A program made the translations under genes and the position numbers. From Acidobacteriota bacterium (lineage in GTDB: Bacteria > Acidobacteriota > Terriglobia > Acidiferrales > UBA7541), in assembly GCA_021832085.1 (NCBI GenBank), contig JAKBLM010000013.1:1-64000 (forward strand): 64,000 nt of DNA. Reading direction: 5' to 3'. Positions 1 to 8,317 of the stretch are shown piece after piece. Positions within the stretch are counted from its first letter, which is position 1. Each line of letters begins with the position of its first letter. The notes below the pieces were generated by a model, which worked only from the letters and a program-made list of their open reading frames with translations, was not told the origin of the DNA and did no database searches.

Positions 1-63
1 TCGCAGGTACTCGCGTCGTCCTTGCTTGCCCAACCTGGTCGCCTCCTTTTCGCGTTTGGGTTG

Positions 64-121
64 GGTAACATCCTAAATGGCGCGATGTTGCCCCCTTCGG
101 TAACATTTTCGACGGCGCGAT
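64..121. repeat. Two direct copies of a composite 23-bp motif upstream of cofG
   Basis: GGTAACAT, seven unmatched bases, then GGCGCGAT occurs at 64-86 and again at 99-121, a start-to-start distance of 35 bp. The rest of 1-193 shows no convincing gene. The copies could be tandem regulator sites in front of the F420 operon or a small internal duplication. The sequence alone does not decide. Confidence 0.4.
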
Positions 122-193
122 ACGCGGACTTGAGCAGGGGCAGCAGCGAGTGTATGATTTCGACCGCGGGGCGCAAAGTGAGTATACGGACCG

Positions 194-1378
194 ATGGGTA
201 CGCTTCTCAAAATGCCTGCAGTGGATCGTGCGTTGGGGCGGGCGATCGAGGGGCGCAGAATCTCGTTGGAAGAGGCGCTGCTTCTCGCTGAACACTGCAG
301 CACCGAACTGCTGCTCGAGACGGCCGGCTCGCTGCGCGCCCGGTTCCACGGACGGACCGTCAGCTTCTCCAAGAAAGTTTTCATTCCACTAACGACGCTG
401 TGCCGCGATCACTGCGGCTACTGCACCTTCCGCCGAGATCCGGGCGAACCGGGCGGGCGGTACATGACCCCCGAAGAGGTGATCGCGGTGGCCGAAGCCG
501 GCCGCACGGCGGGGTGCAAAGAGGCGCTTTTCAGCCTGGGCGATCATCCGGAGCGGGTGTTCCCGGAGGCACGCGAATTCTTGCGACAGCGCGGCTACCG
601 GACGACGCTCGAATACCTGGCGGCGATGGCGGAGCTGGTTCTGGAAGAAGTGGGACTGCTGCCGCACTCGAATCCGGGACTGATGGATCGCGCGAGCCTG
701 GAGAAGCTGCGGGAGAGCAACGTCAGCTTGGGCTTGATGCTCGAAAACGCCAGTCCGCGGCTGCTGCGCAAGGGCGAAGCGCATTGGCAGGCGCCGGACA
801 AAGCGCCACGGCTGCGGCTGGAAACGCTCGAGCAGGCGGGCAAGTTGCGAATTGCCTTCACCACCGGCATCCTGATCGGCATCGGCGAAACAGTGGAGGA
901 GCGCATTGATTCGCTGCTGGCCATCCGGGGGCTGCAGGAAACGTACGGGCATATTCAGGAAGTGATCGTTCAGAATTTTAGGGCGAAACCGAATACGCGG
1001 ATGGCAGGGCACCCGGACCTTTCGGTGGAGGAAATGTTGCGGACGCTGGCGCTGGCGCGGCTGATTCTTCCCGGAGAGGTGAACCTGCAAGCGCCGCCCA
1101 ACCTAAACCACTCTGCTTTTCCCCGGCTGCTGGAAGCGGGGATCAACGATTGGGGAGGGATCTCCCCGGTCACCAAGGATTTCATCAACCCGGAAGCCTC
1201 CTGGCCCCAAATCGCCGTGTTGCGAGAAAAGACGGGAGCGCATGGCCTCACGCTCCGAGAGCGACTAGCCATCTACCCGGAATATGCGCTGGATGGGGGT
1301 TTTGTGGACGAAGGAGTGCGGCCATATCTGCGGAAACTTGTCGATGAGGACGGCTATGCTCACAACGGTGGATCTTAA
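194..1378 (+). CDS. cofG: 7,8-didemethyl-8-hydroxy-5-deazariboflavin synthase subunit CofG
   Basis: CofG is one of the two radical SAM halves of FO synthase. It acts with CofH to join 5-amino-6-ribitylaminouracil and tyrosine into FO, the deazaflavin chromophore of coenzyme F420. The 394-residue protein has the radical SAM cluster motif CxxxCxxC at Cys70, Cys74 and Cys77 (CRDHCGYC), followed by a TIM-barrel-length domain. It is the separate-subunit form, not the fused FbiC of Actinobacteria. It heads a tight cofG-cofH-cofD-cofC run, and its 3' end overlaps cofH by about 23 bp. Upstream sequence is cut by the window, so an earlier operon gene cannot be excluded. Confidence 0.93.
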   Translation: MGTLLKMPAVDRALGRAIEGRRISLEEALLLAEHCSTELLLETAGSLRARFHGRTVSFSKKVFIPLTTLCRDHCGYCTFRRDPGEPGGRYMTPEEVIAVAEAGRTAGCKEALFSLGDHPERVFPEAREFLRQRGYRTTLEYLAAMAELVLEEVGLLPHSNPGLMDRASLEKLRESNVSLGLMLENASPRLLRKGEAHWQAPDKAPRLRLETLEQAGKLRIAFTTGILIGIGETVEERIDSLLAIRGLQETYGHIQEVIVQNFRAKPNTRMAGHPDLSVEEMLRTLALARLILPGEVNLQAPPNLNHSAFPRLLEAGINDWGGISPVTKDFINPEASWPQIAVLREKTGAHGLTLRERLAIYPEYALDGGFVDEGVRPYLRKLVDEDGYAHNGGS

Positions 1379-2624
1379 TCCGGCGAAGAAAGTGGATTTG
1401 CACTGGAACGATATCTCGATGGAACAGGCGTGGAGACAAGCGAGTCCGGTTGTGGCGCGCCTATTGGAACAAACGATGGCAGGCATGCCACTGAGCGCGG
1501 AAGAGGCCGTGTTGCTGGCCCAGGCCGACGGGGCTGACCTGATCGCCGTATTGAAGACGGCGGATGACTTGCGGCAACAAGTGGCGGGAGACCGGATTAC
1601 TTACGTGGTGAACCGGAACATCAATTTCACGAACATTTGCATCGTCGGCTGCCGTTTCTGCGGCTTTGGCCGGGCGCCGAAGGCTGAAGGAGCGTATTTT
1701 CTGCCGCTCGACGAGATCGTCGCGAGGGCGGTGCAGGCGCAGGAGCGCGGCGCGACCGAGTTGTGCATCCAGGGCGGCCTGCCGCGGGATATGGACGGCT
1801 ACCACTACCGCAACATTTTGCTCGCGATCAAGGCCGAGCTTCCCGACATGCACATCCACGCGTTCTCGCCGATGGAGATCATCTACGGGGTCGAAAAGAC
1901 GGGCCTTCCCTTGCGCGAATACCTGCTCATGCTGAAGGAAGCGGGGCTGGGCAGCATTCCGGGAACTGCGGCGGAAGTGCTGGACAACGACATTCGGCGC
2001 CTTCTGAGCCAGAACAAGCTCAAGGTGCATCAGTGGGTCGAAGTGATCAAAACGGCGCATCAGGTCGGCATCCCCACCACGTCCACGTTGATGTACGGGC
2101 ACATCGAAGAGCCGCGGCACTGGATTCGCCATATGCTGCTGCTCCGGGAGATTCAGGCGGAAACGGGAGGGTTCACCGAGTTCGTGCCGCTGGCTTTCAT
2201 CTATGAAAAGACGCGGCTGTTCCAGTCGGGCAAGGGGCGCGCTGGCAGCTCTCTCCGTGAAGACCTGCTGGTGCACGCGCTGGCACGTCTGTTTTTCAAC
2301 GGATCGATTCCTAACATTCAAGTTTCGTGGGTAAAGCTGGGCTTCGAGGTGTCGATCGCTTGCCTGCAGGCGGGCGGCAACGACTTCGGCGGGACGCTGA
2401 TGGAAGAGAGCATCTCGAAATCCGCGGGCGCGACGTTTGGCGAATATGTCTCGCCGGAAGAATTCCAGGCGATGATACGGAACGCCGGGCGTGTTCCGGC
2501 GGAACGGACAACGACGTACAAGCTGCGGCGTGTTTTTTCGAGCCGGGACAGCGAAGCCGCGATCCGGGTGCGGCCGCAACCCATGCCGGCGGGCCATCGC
2601 CACTATTCGGGAACGGGTTACTGA
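1356..2624 (+). CDS. cofH: 5-amino-6-(D-ribitylamino)uracil-L-tyrosine 4-hydroxyphenyl transferase CofH
   Basis: CofH is the partner radical SAM subunit of FO synthase; it transfers the tyrosine-derived hydroxybenzyl group to the ribitylaminouracil. CxxxCxxC lies at Cys95, Cys99 and Cys102 (CIVGCRFC). I chose ATG 1356 because GAGGA (1346-1350) sits five bases before it. ATG 1344 and an in-frame codon at 1284 are alternatives that overlap cofG more. The overlap with cofG suggests translational coupling. The 422-residue length suits the family. Confidence 0.92.
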   Translation: MLTTVDLNPAKKVDLHWNDISMEQAWRQASPVVARLLEQTMAGMPLSAEEAVLLAQADGADLIAVLKTADDLRQQVAGDRITYVVNRNINFTNICIVGCRFCGFGRAPKAEGAYFLPLDEIVARAVQAQERGATELCIQGGLPRDMDGYHYRNILLAIKAELPDMHIHAFSPMEIIYGVEKTGLPLREYLLMLKEAGLGSIPGTAAEVLDNDIRRLLSQNKLKVHQWVEVIKTAHQVGIPTTSTLMYGHIEEPRHWIRHMLLLREIQAETGGFTEFVPLAFIYEKTRLFQSGKGRAGSSLREDLLVHALARLFFNGSIPNIQVSWVKLGFEVSIACLQAGGNDFGGTLMEESISKSAGATFGEYVSPEEFQAMIRNAGRVPAERTTTYKLRRVFSSRDSEAAIRVRPQPMPAGHRHYSGTGY

Positions 2625-3556
2625 TGCGGCTGGTCGCCCTCGCCGGGGGAGTGGGCGCGTCGAAATTGCTGCTCGGGCTCTATCACGTGATGACGCCGCG
2701 GGATCTGACGGTGGTCGTCAACACCGGCGACGACATCGAGTTGCACGGCCTGTCCATCTCGCCCGACCTGGACATTGTCACGTATACGCTGGCTGGCGTT
2801 GTGAATCCGGAAACCGGCTGGGGCATCCGTGGCGACACGTTTCACCTGCTGCGGGCGCTTGAAAGATACGGCCGCGAGGGATGGTTCAATCTGGGGGATG
2901 CGGACCTGGCCACGCACATCCACAGGACCGCACTGCTCCGCTCCGGCAAGACACTTTCGCAGGTGACCGACTCAATAAGGCAGGCCTTGCATGTGGAAGC
3001 GCGAATTCTGCCGATGAGCGACCAACCGGTTCGCACAACGATCGTGAGCGATCGGGGCGTGCAGCACTTTCAAGAATACCTAGTGAAAGATCGAGCCGAG
3101 CCGGTGGTAAAGGAGATCGTGTTCGAAGGCATTGCCGAGGCCAGGCCGGCGCCCGGGGTGCTGGAATCGCTCGCGGAGGCGGACGCGATTGTGATCTGCC
3201 CGAGCAATCCGCTCATCAGCATCGGGCCGATCCTTGCCGTGCCAGGTGTGCGGCCAGCGCTCGAAGCGCGGGCGGCGAAAGTGGTGGCCGTCTGCCCGAT
3301 CGTTGGCGGGCGATCGTTGAAAGGGCCATCGGACAGGATGCTGGCGCAGTTGCGGATGGAAGTGTCGGCGCGTGCCGTGGCCAGGCTGTATGCAGGGTTG
3401 GCGGCGACTTACGTGATCGATTCCGAAGACGAGTGGCAGAAGCCGGAAATCGAGGGGTTGGGCATGAAGGTGGCCGTCACATCCACGGTGATGCGAACCG
3501 ACGAAGACAAAGTGCGGTTGGCGCGGCAAATCGTGGAATGGGCCGCTGCGCTGTGA
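2624..3556 (+). CDS. cofD: 2-phospho-L-lactate transferase CofD
   Basis: CofD transfers the phospholactyl (or phosphoenolpyruvyl) group from its GDP-activated form to FO, giving F420-0 or dehydro-F420-0. The 310-residue protein opens with the glycine-rich [11 protein letters not shown] segment typical of CofD and carries the VVNTGDD motif near residue 28. Its ATG overlaps the cofH stop (TGATG), a strong sign of coupled translation. The open frame extends far upstream inside cofH, but the CofD similarity begins only at 2624. Confidence 0.93.
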   Translation: MRLVALAGGVGASKLLLGLYHVMTPRDLTVVVNTGDDIELHGLSISPDLDIVTYTLAGVVNPETGWGIRGDTFHLLRALERYGREGWFNLGDADLATHIHRTALLRSGKTLSQVTDSIRQALHVEARILPMSDQPVRTTIVSDRGVQHFQEYLVKDRAEPVVKEIVFEGIAEARPAPGVLESLAEADAIVICPSNPLISIGPILAVPGVRPALEARAAKVVAVCPIVGGRSLKGPSDRMLAQLRMEVSARAVARLYAGLAATYVIDSEDEWQKPEIEGLGMKVAVTSTVMRTDEDKVRLARQIVEWAAAL

Positions 3557-3611
3557 TGCGCCGTCGGCGACAGGGGAATTCGACCGCTGTTTCCTGAAAA
3601 TTCCAAAGTGG

Positions 3612-4289
3612 GTGAGGAAGATGAAAGCGGTTTTGATTCCGGTGAAGGATCTGGGGCAAGCCAAACAACGGCTGGCTCCAGTGCTGACGCAAGCGGACAG
3701 AACGAAGCTGGCGCTGGCGATGATGCAGGACGTTTTTGCGGCTGTGACGGCGGCGCGCGGGGTAGACCGTGTGTTCCTGGTGAGCAGCTACGGGCCTGCG
3801 ATCGAGCGCGGGCGGGACCTAGGCTGGGAAATCATCAACGAGGAGCGGCAGACGTGTGAGAGCGATTCGGTGGATTATGCTTCCGGCCTCTGCGCGGAGC
3901 GGGGAGTGGCTGCGCTGCTGCGGTTACCGATCGATATTCCCCTGGTGCAGCCGGAAGACATCGATTGGCTGATGCACGAAGTCGAGCAGGCTCCATCGGT
4001 AGTGATTGTTCCTTCGGGCAGCGGTGGCACAAATGCGATCCTGCGAAGCCCGCCGACGCTTTTCCCTTCGCATTTCGGTCCGGGAAGCCTGGCCAAGCAT
4101 TCGGAGGAGGCCCAAGCCAAAGGCGCGCGCTGCAAGATTCTGCGCAACGAACGGATCGAGCTGGATGTCGACGAGGCCAAAGACCTGAGGGCGCTACTCA
4201 CCCACGGTGCCGGGCGGCAGAGCGCGGCCGTTCGCTGGCTCACCGCATCCGGCATTGCATCAGCGATTACCGGTTCGTCACGAGGCTGA
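3612..4289 (+). CDS. cofC: 2-phospho-L-lactate (or phosphoenolpyruvate) guanylyltransferase CofC
   Basis: CofC activates phospholactate or phosphoenolpyruvate with GTP for CofD. The family-typical N-terminus IPVKDLGQAKQRL and the internal LPIDIPLV segment (around residues 100-107) are visible. The start may be GTG 3612 (used here) or ATG 3621, which has GAGGAAG directly before it; the difference is three residues. It is the last gene of the F420 run and is followed by a convergent gene. Which phospho-acid it uses cannot be read from the sequence. The ligase CofE is not in the window. Confidence 0.88.
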   Translation: MRKMKAVLIPVKDLGQAKQRLAPVLTQADRTKLALAMMQDVFAAVTAARGVDRVFLVSSYGPAIERGRDLGWEIINEERQTCESDSVDYASGLCAERGVAALLRLPIDIPLVQPEDIDWLMHEVEQAPSVVIVPSGSGGTNAILRSPPTLFPSHFGPGSLAKHSEEAQAKGARCKILRNERIELDVDEAKDLRALLTHGAGRQSAAVRWLTASGIASAITGSSRG

Positions 4290-4442
4290 GTGAGACGCAA
4301 CAGACTTTCGACGCGTTGAGGCCTTCGGTGCCTTGGCCTGGATTCTCACCGATTGAGCATCGCGACGGAAGACAGCACGGGCAAAGGCCGACGACCAGAA
4401 GGCGTCGACCGTGGCCAGCGGAGAGGCGCAGGCTGCGAGGGC

Positions 4443-5750
4443 CTAGGGGCCGATGATTTGGCGGACCAGGGGCGATTTTTCCGGTGCGCTCGCGGCGATG
4501 TGGTAGCTTTCGATGACGAGCGCGGCGGCGGCATCGGCGCGGGGCGCGGCATTGTAGTGCAAGGTGACGAGCGGCTCGCCCGGCTGAACGGCGTCGCCCA
4601 GCTTCTTGTGCACGATGAGGCCGACGGCCGGATCGACGGCGTCTTCCTTCCTTTCGCGTCCGGCGCCCAGCAGCACCGACGCCAGCCCGATTTTTTCGCA
4701 ATTGATCTCGACGACGCGGCCACCCACGGGGCTCGTAACATCGCGCCGCTGTTCGGTGTGGGGCAGGAGCGAATAATCCTCGAGCGCCCGCTCATCGCCG
4801 CCCTGCCGGCGAACGATCTCTTGGAATTTCCTGAGCGCACGGCCGCTTTCTATCATCTCGGCCGCTTTGCGCCGGCCTTCCTCGACTGTGGCTGCTTTCT
4901 TGACGAGATGGAGCATCCACGCCGACAGTTCCAGACAGAGTTCGCGCAGATCGGCTGGCCCGCCGCCGCGCAGCACCTCGACCGACTCGATCACTTCGAG
5001 CGAATTGCCCACGGCACGCCCGAGCGGCTCTTCCATCCCGGTCACCAGTGCCACCACCTTTTTGCCCACGGCGCGGCCGGTTTCCACCATCAACTCGGCG
5101 AGGTAGGCCGAATCTTTTTCGGTCTTCATGAAAGCGCCCGATCCGGTTTTCACGTCGAGCACGAGCGCGTCTATCGATTCCGAGAGCTTCTTGCTCATGA
5201 TCGAAGCGCAGATCAGAGTGGGGCTTTCGACCGTAGCGGTCGCGTCGCGCAGGGCGTAGAGCTTGCGGTCGGCCGGGGCGATCTCGGCGGTTTGGCCGAT
5301 CAGTGCGCAACCGACCTGGCCGAGCGCCTCGTGGAACTCGTCGAGGGTGAGCCGCGTGTTGAAACCGGGAATCGATTCCAGTTTGTCGAGGGTGCCGCCG
5401 GTATGTCCGAGCGCGCGGCCGCTGACCATCGGCACCACCACACCCGCGGCGGCGACAATCGGGGCGATGATGAGCGACGTCTTGTCTCCCACGCCGCCGG
5501 TGGAATGCTTGTCGACTTTCGGGGCTGAGAGGTCGGAAAGGTCGAGCCGGCGCGGCGATTCCATCATGGCTTCAACCAGCGCAGCCAGTTCGGCCCGGCT
5601 CATGCCGCGCCAGAGTGCGGCCATCAGCCAGGCGGAGATTTGATAATCGGGGATGTCCCCGGCGGTATAGCCGAGGATCAGGAACCGGATCTCTTCCGGC
5701 GTGAGTGCCCCGCCATCCCGCTTTTTGTGGATCAAGTCAACTGCTCGCAT
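4443..5750 (-). CDS. Pyrimidine-nucleoside (thymidine/uridine) phosphorylase
   Basis: The enzyme cleaves thymidine, uridine or deoxyuridine with phosphate to the free base and (deoxy)ribose-1-phosphate. The 435-residue protein carries the family signature KHSTGGVGDK at residues 81-90 and a second conserved stretch around HTGGTLDKLES. AAAGGAGG precedes ATG 5750 at good spacing, so a 17-residue longer reading is unlikely. It is convergent with cofC and lies beside a pyrimidine-degradation block, suggesting it feeds uracil or thymine into that path. Thymidine-specific (DeoA) and broad (Pdp) activity cannot be separated by eye. Confidence 0.9.
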   Translation of the reverse strand: MRAVDLIHKKRDGGALTPEEIRFLILGYTAGDIPDYQISAWLMAALWRGMSRAELAALVEAMMESPRRLDLSDLSAPKVDKHSTGGVGDKTSLIIAPIVAAAGVVVPMVSGRALGHTGGTLDKLESIPGFNTRLTLDEFHEALGQVGCALIGQTAEIAPADRKLYALRDATATVESPTLICASIMSKKLSESIDALVLDVKTGSGAFMKTEKDSAYLAELMVETGRAVGKKVVALVTGMEEPLGRAVGNSLEVIESVEVLRGGGPADLRELCLELSAWMLHLVKKAATVEEGRRKAAEMIESGRALRKFQEIVRRQGGDERALEDYSLLPHTEQRRDVTSPVGGRVVEINCEKIGLASVLLGAGRERKEDAVDPAVGLIVHKKLGDAVQPGEPLVTLHYNAAPRADAAAALVIESYHIAASAPEKSPLVRQIIGP

Positions 5751-6452
5751 TTGGGCCTCCTTTGAACGAGGCAGGCTATCAGTCAGCACGTTGCCCGTCA
5801 AACCAGCATGGCGCAGCGTGGCGCGGCAAATGCACGGAAGCGCGACTCAGCGGCAACAGACAGATGCGAGGGCGCGGACGAACTCATGTTCGGCTCGCTG
5901 AAGAGCCACCGGCGACGCTGGGCATAGCCGTGTGCGCCGTATAGCATTGTGACATGCCGGAGAAGCAATAGGTGTATGCTGCCTTCCCTGGGAAGCGAAA
6001 AAAGCCCTTTTCAAACTACCCGAGAGAAAGAAAAAAGAAGGTACGGAAGCTCCCATTCAGGCATTGTAAGTTCCCGCCGAGACACGCTTCGTAGCCTGAG
6101 GAAACAAGTCGCGATTGCGAGCAAAGCATTCGCGATTTGATTTTGAAGTGTCTTGCCGTCGTGGCTTCCCAAAGCTTGAATGCAGCGTTCGTTGAGCCGA
6201 GTCGCTCGGCCGTCCCGTTCCGGCGCTGATCCCAAACGCGTCCGCTTGTCATTTCCGGTGCTTTCCTTCAGCCGCATGGCGGCGCCAAAAATCGTGTGCA
6301 GCCATGCGGAATGGTGCCCGGAAGACCGCACAGGTGGAGCGGTTTCTTCGTGCTGGGAGTTGCTTATTGCGATCAAACAGGACCACCACGCGTTTTCGAG
6401 TGCTAAATTCAGAGGTGTTGGGCGCGGAAATCGAACGGAAGGAGATAACACC
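5751..6452. other. Intergenic region without a recognisable gene
   Basis: About 700 bp between two divergent genes. I see no coherent protein and no RNA gene. An open frame running into mmsA from 6180 has no family-like sequence before the mmsA start at 6453. Confidence 0.5.
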
Positions 6453-7931
6453 GTGACGCCTGTGGAAACTGTTAACAATTACATCGGTGGCCACTGGGTT
6501 CGTTCCGAAAGCCTGGAGTTATTGAGCGTGCTGAACCCGGCCATCGGAGACCAACTGGCGCAAGTGCCGGCCGGGGCAGTCGGCGATGTGGACATGGCCG
6601 TGGAAGCGGCAGCGGCCGCATTTCCCGAATGGCGACGCACGCCTCCAGAAGAGCGGATTCAGTATCTGTTCCGGTTGAAGCGACTCATGGAAGAGCACCT
6701 GGAAGAGATTGCGCGTGTGTGCACGGAGGAAAACGGGAAGACGCTCGAAGAGTCGCGCGCCGAACTGCGGCGGGCGATCGAGAACGTCGAGGTGGCCTGC
6801 ACGATTCCGACGCTGATGCAGGGCTACAACCTGGAGGACGTGGCGCGGGGTATCGACGAAATGATGGTCCGGCAGCCACTGGGGGTGGTGGCGGCGATCA
6901 CGCCATTCAATTTTCCAGCCATGGTGCCGTTCTGGTTTCTTCCCTATGCGATTGCCTGCGGCAACACCTTCATCCTGAAACCTTCGGAGAAGGTGCCGCT
7001 GACCGCAATTCGGTGCTTTGAATTGTTGGCGGAAACGAAACTGCCGGCCGGGGTGGTCTCCCTGGTGAACGGGACAAAGGGTGTGGTGGACGCGCTGCTA
7101 GACCATCCGAAGGTACGGGCGATCAGTTTCGTCGGCTCGACACCGGTGGCCAAGTACATTTACGCTCGAGCGAGCGCCGCAGGAAAACGGGTGCAATGCC
7201 AGGGCGGAGCGAAGAACCACGTGATCGTCCTGCCGGACGCGGACATGGACATGGCCACACGAATCGTTTCCGACAGCGCCTTCGGGTGCGCTGGGCAGCG
7301 TTGCTTGGCGGTTTCGGTGGCCGTGACGATCGGGGACGCACAGCGGGAGTTTTCGAAAAACGTGGTGGACGCGGCAGCATCGATCCGGGTGGGTAACGGC
7401 TTGGAAGACAGGGTGCAGATGGGGCCGGTGATCACGGACGAAAGCAAGCAGCGAATCGAAGGCTTGATTGGCCGCGGCGTGCAAGACGGCGGAAAGGCGC
7501 TGCTGGATGGAAGGACGCTCGATTCCTCGTCGTTCAAACGCGGCAATTTTTTGAAACCGACCGTTTTGGACGGCGTGCCGGCCGAGAGCGCGCTTTCGGA
7601 GACGGAGATTTTCGGTCCGGTGCTCAGCCTGGTACACGCGAAAACGCTGGAAGAGGGGATGGCGATGATCGCCAAGAGCCCGTATGGAAATGCCGCATCG
7701 CTTTTCACCACCAACGGTGCGGCGGCGCGGGCGTTTCGTTACGAAGCTCCGGCGGGAAATATCGGAATCAACCTGGGAGTGGCCGCGCCGATGGCCTACT
7801 TCCCGTTCAGTGGCTGGAAGAACAGTTTCTTCGGGGTGCTGCACGGGCAGGGGCGAGACGGGGTGGAGTTTTATACGGAAGAAAAAGTGGTGATTGAGCG
7901 CTGGCTCCAGGAGTGGACGCGGAAGTTTTGA
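6453..7931 (+). CDS. mmsA: CoA-acylating methylmalonate-semialdehyde dehydrogenase
   Basis: MmsA oxidises methylmalonate or malonate semialdehyde with NAD+ and CoA to propionyl-CoA or acetyl-CoA. It is the last step of valine and of reductive thymine/uracil breakdown. The 492-residue aldehyde dehydrogenase has the catalytic cysteine at about 284 in GCAGQRCLA. It has CQGGAKNH where general aldehyde dehydrogenases have a catalytic glutamate, which marks the CoA-acylating branch. GTG 6453 is preceded by AAGGAG at eight bases. It fits the neighbouring hydantoinase, ureidopropionase and aminotransferase genes. Confidence 0.92.
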   Translation: MTPVETVNNYIGGHWVRSESLELLSVLNPAIGDQLAQVPAGAVGDVDMAVEAAAAAFPEWRRTPPEERIQYLFRLKRLMEEHLEEIARVCTEENGKTLEESRAELRRAIENVEVACTIPTLMQGYNLEDVARGIDEMMVRQPLGVVAAITPFNFPAMVPFWFLPYAIACGNTFILKPSEKVPLTAIRCFELLAETKLPAGVVSLVNGTKGVVDALLDHPKVRAISFVGSTPVAKYIYARASAAGKRVQCQGGAKNHVIVLPDADMDMATRIVSDSAFGCAGQRCLAVSVAVTIGDAQREFSKNVVDAAASIRVGNGLEDRVQMGPVITDESKQRIEGLIGRGVQDGGKALLDGRTLDSSSFKRGNFLKPTVLDGVPAESALSETEIFGPVLSLVHAKTLEEGMAMIAKSPYGNAASLFTTNGAAARAFRYEAPAGNIGINLGVAAPMAYFPFSGWKNSFFGVLHGQGRDGVEFYTEEKVVIERWLQEWTRKF

Positions 7932-8317
7932 GTCCGGTAGGCGACCACAAGAAAGGGAATTGCGATCGCTCTTGGAAAGATGGCTTCACTTGCCGTGTAC
8001 GGTTTTGGCGCAAGTCAAGTTAAAAATCGGTTAGTTTTGCACGGATCGGAGCGAGCCAAGATGGCCGCGGAGCGATTCCTGAAGCCGGAATAGAGATTGA
8101 CACTGCCGCAGCGGCAGGCTAGATTTTTTTCGAGGGATGCGGGAAAAAGTATGACAGAAGAGCCGTCGCGAACTTTTTGCTCTCGAAAGCGTTATCTGCC
8201 TTGACGTGCCTTCCATAGAGCGATTGCTCGTTCCGTTTTTTCCCGAGTGGGCTCTCCAAAAATTCAGAAAGTAGCGTCTCACGCAAGCGCGGGTGGGAGT
8301 GAGCGCCGGAGGTCCGA
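7932..8317. other. Intergenic region upstream of the TonB receptor
   Basis: 386 bp with no gene. It holds a good sigma-70-like promoter with a palindromic spacer (8097-8125), listed separately. A T-rich stretch follows. Confidence 0.5.
8097..8125 (+). promoter_or_regulatory. Sigma-70-like promoter with a perfect palindrome between -35 and -10
   Basis: TTGACA (8097-8102) is followed after exactly 17 bp by TAGATT (8120-8125). The spacer contains CTGCCGC-A-GCGGCAG (8103-8117), a perfect 7+1+7 palindrome, where a repressor or MerR-type activator could bind. It points at the TonB receptor starting at 8318, leaving a leader of about 185 bases. Because a T-run follows, the same palindrome might instead be read as a short terminator stem. 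Confidence 0.5.

Noticed and set aside
6180..6452. N-terminal extension of the MmsA gene
   Set aside because: The extra 91 residues are not aldehyde-dehydrogenase-like, and a proper ribosome site precedes GTG 6453.
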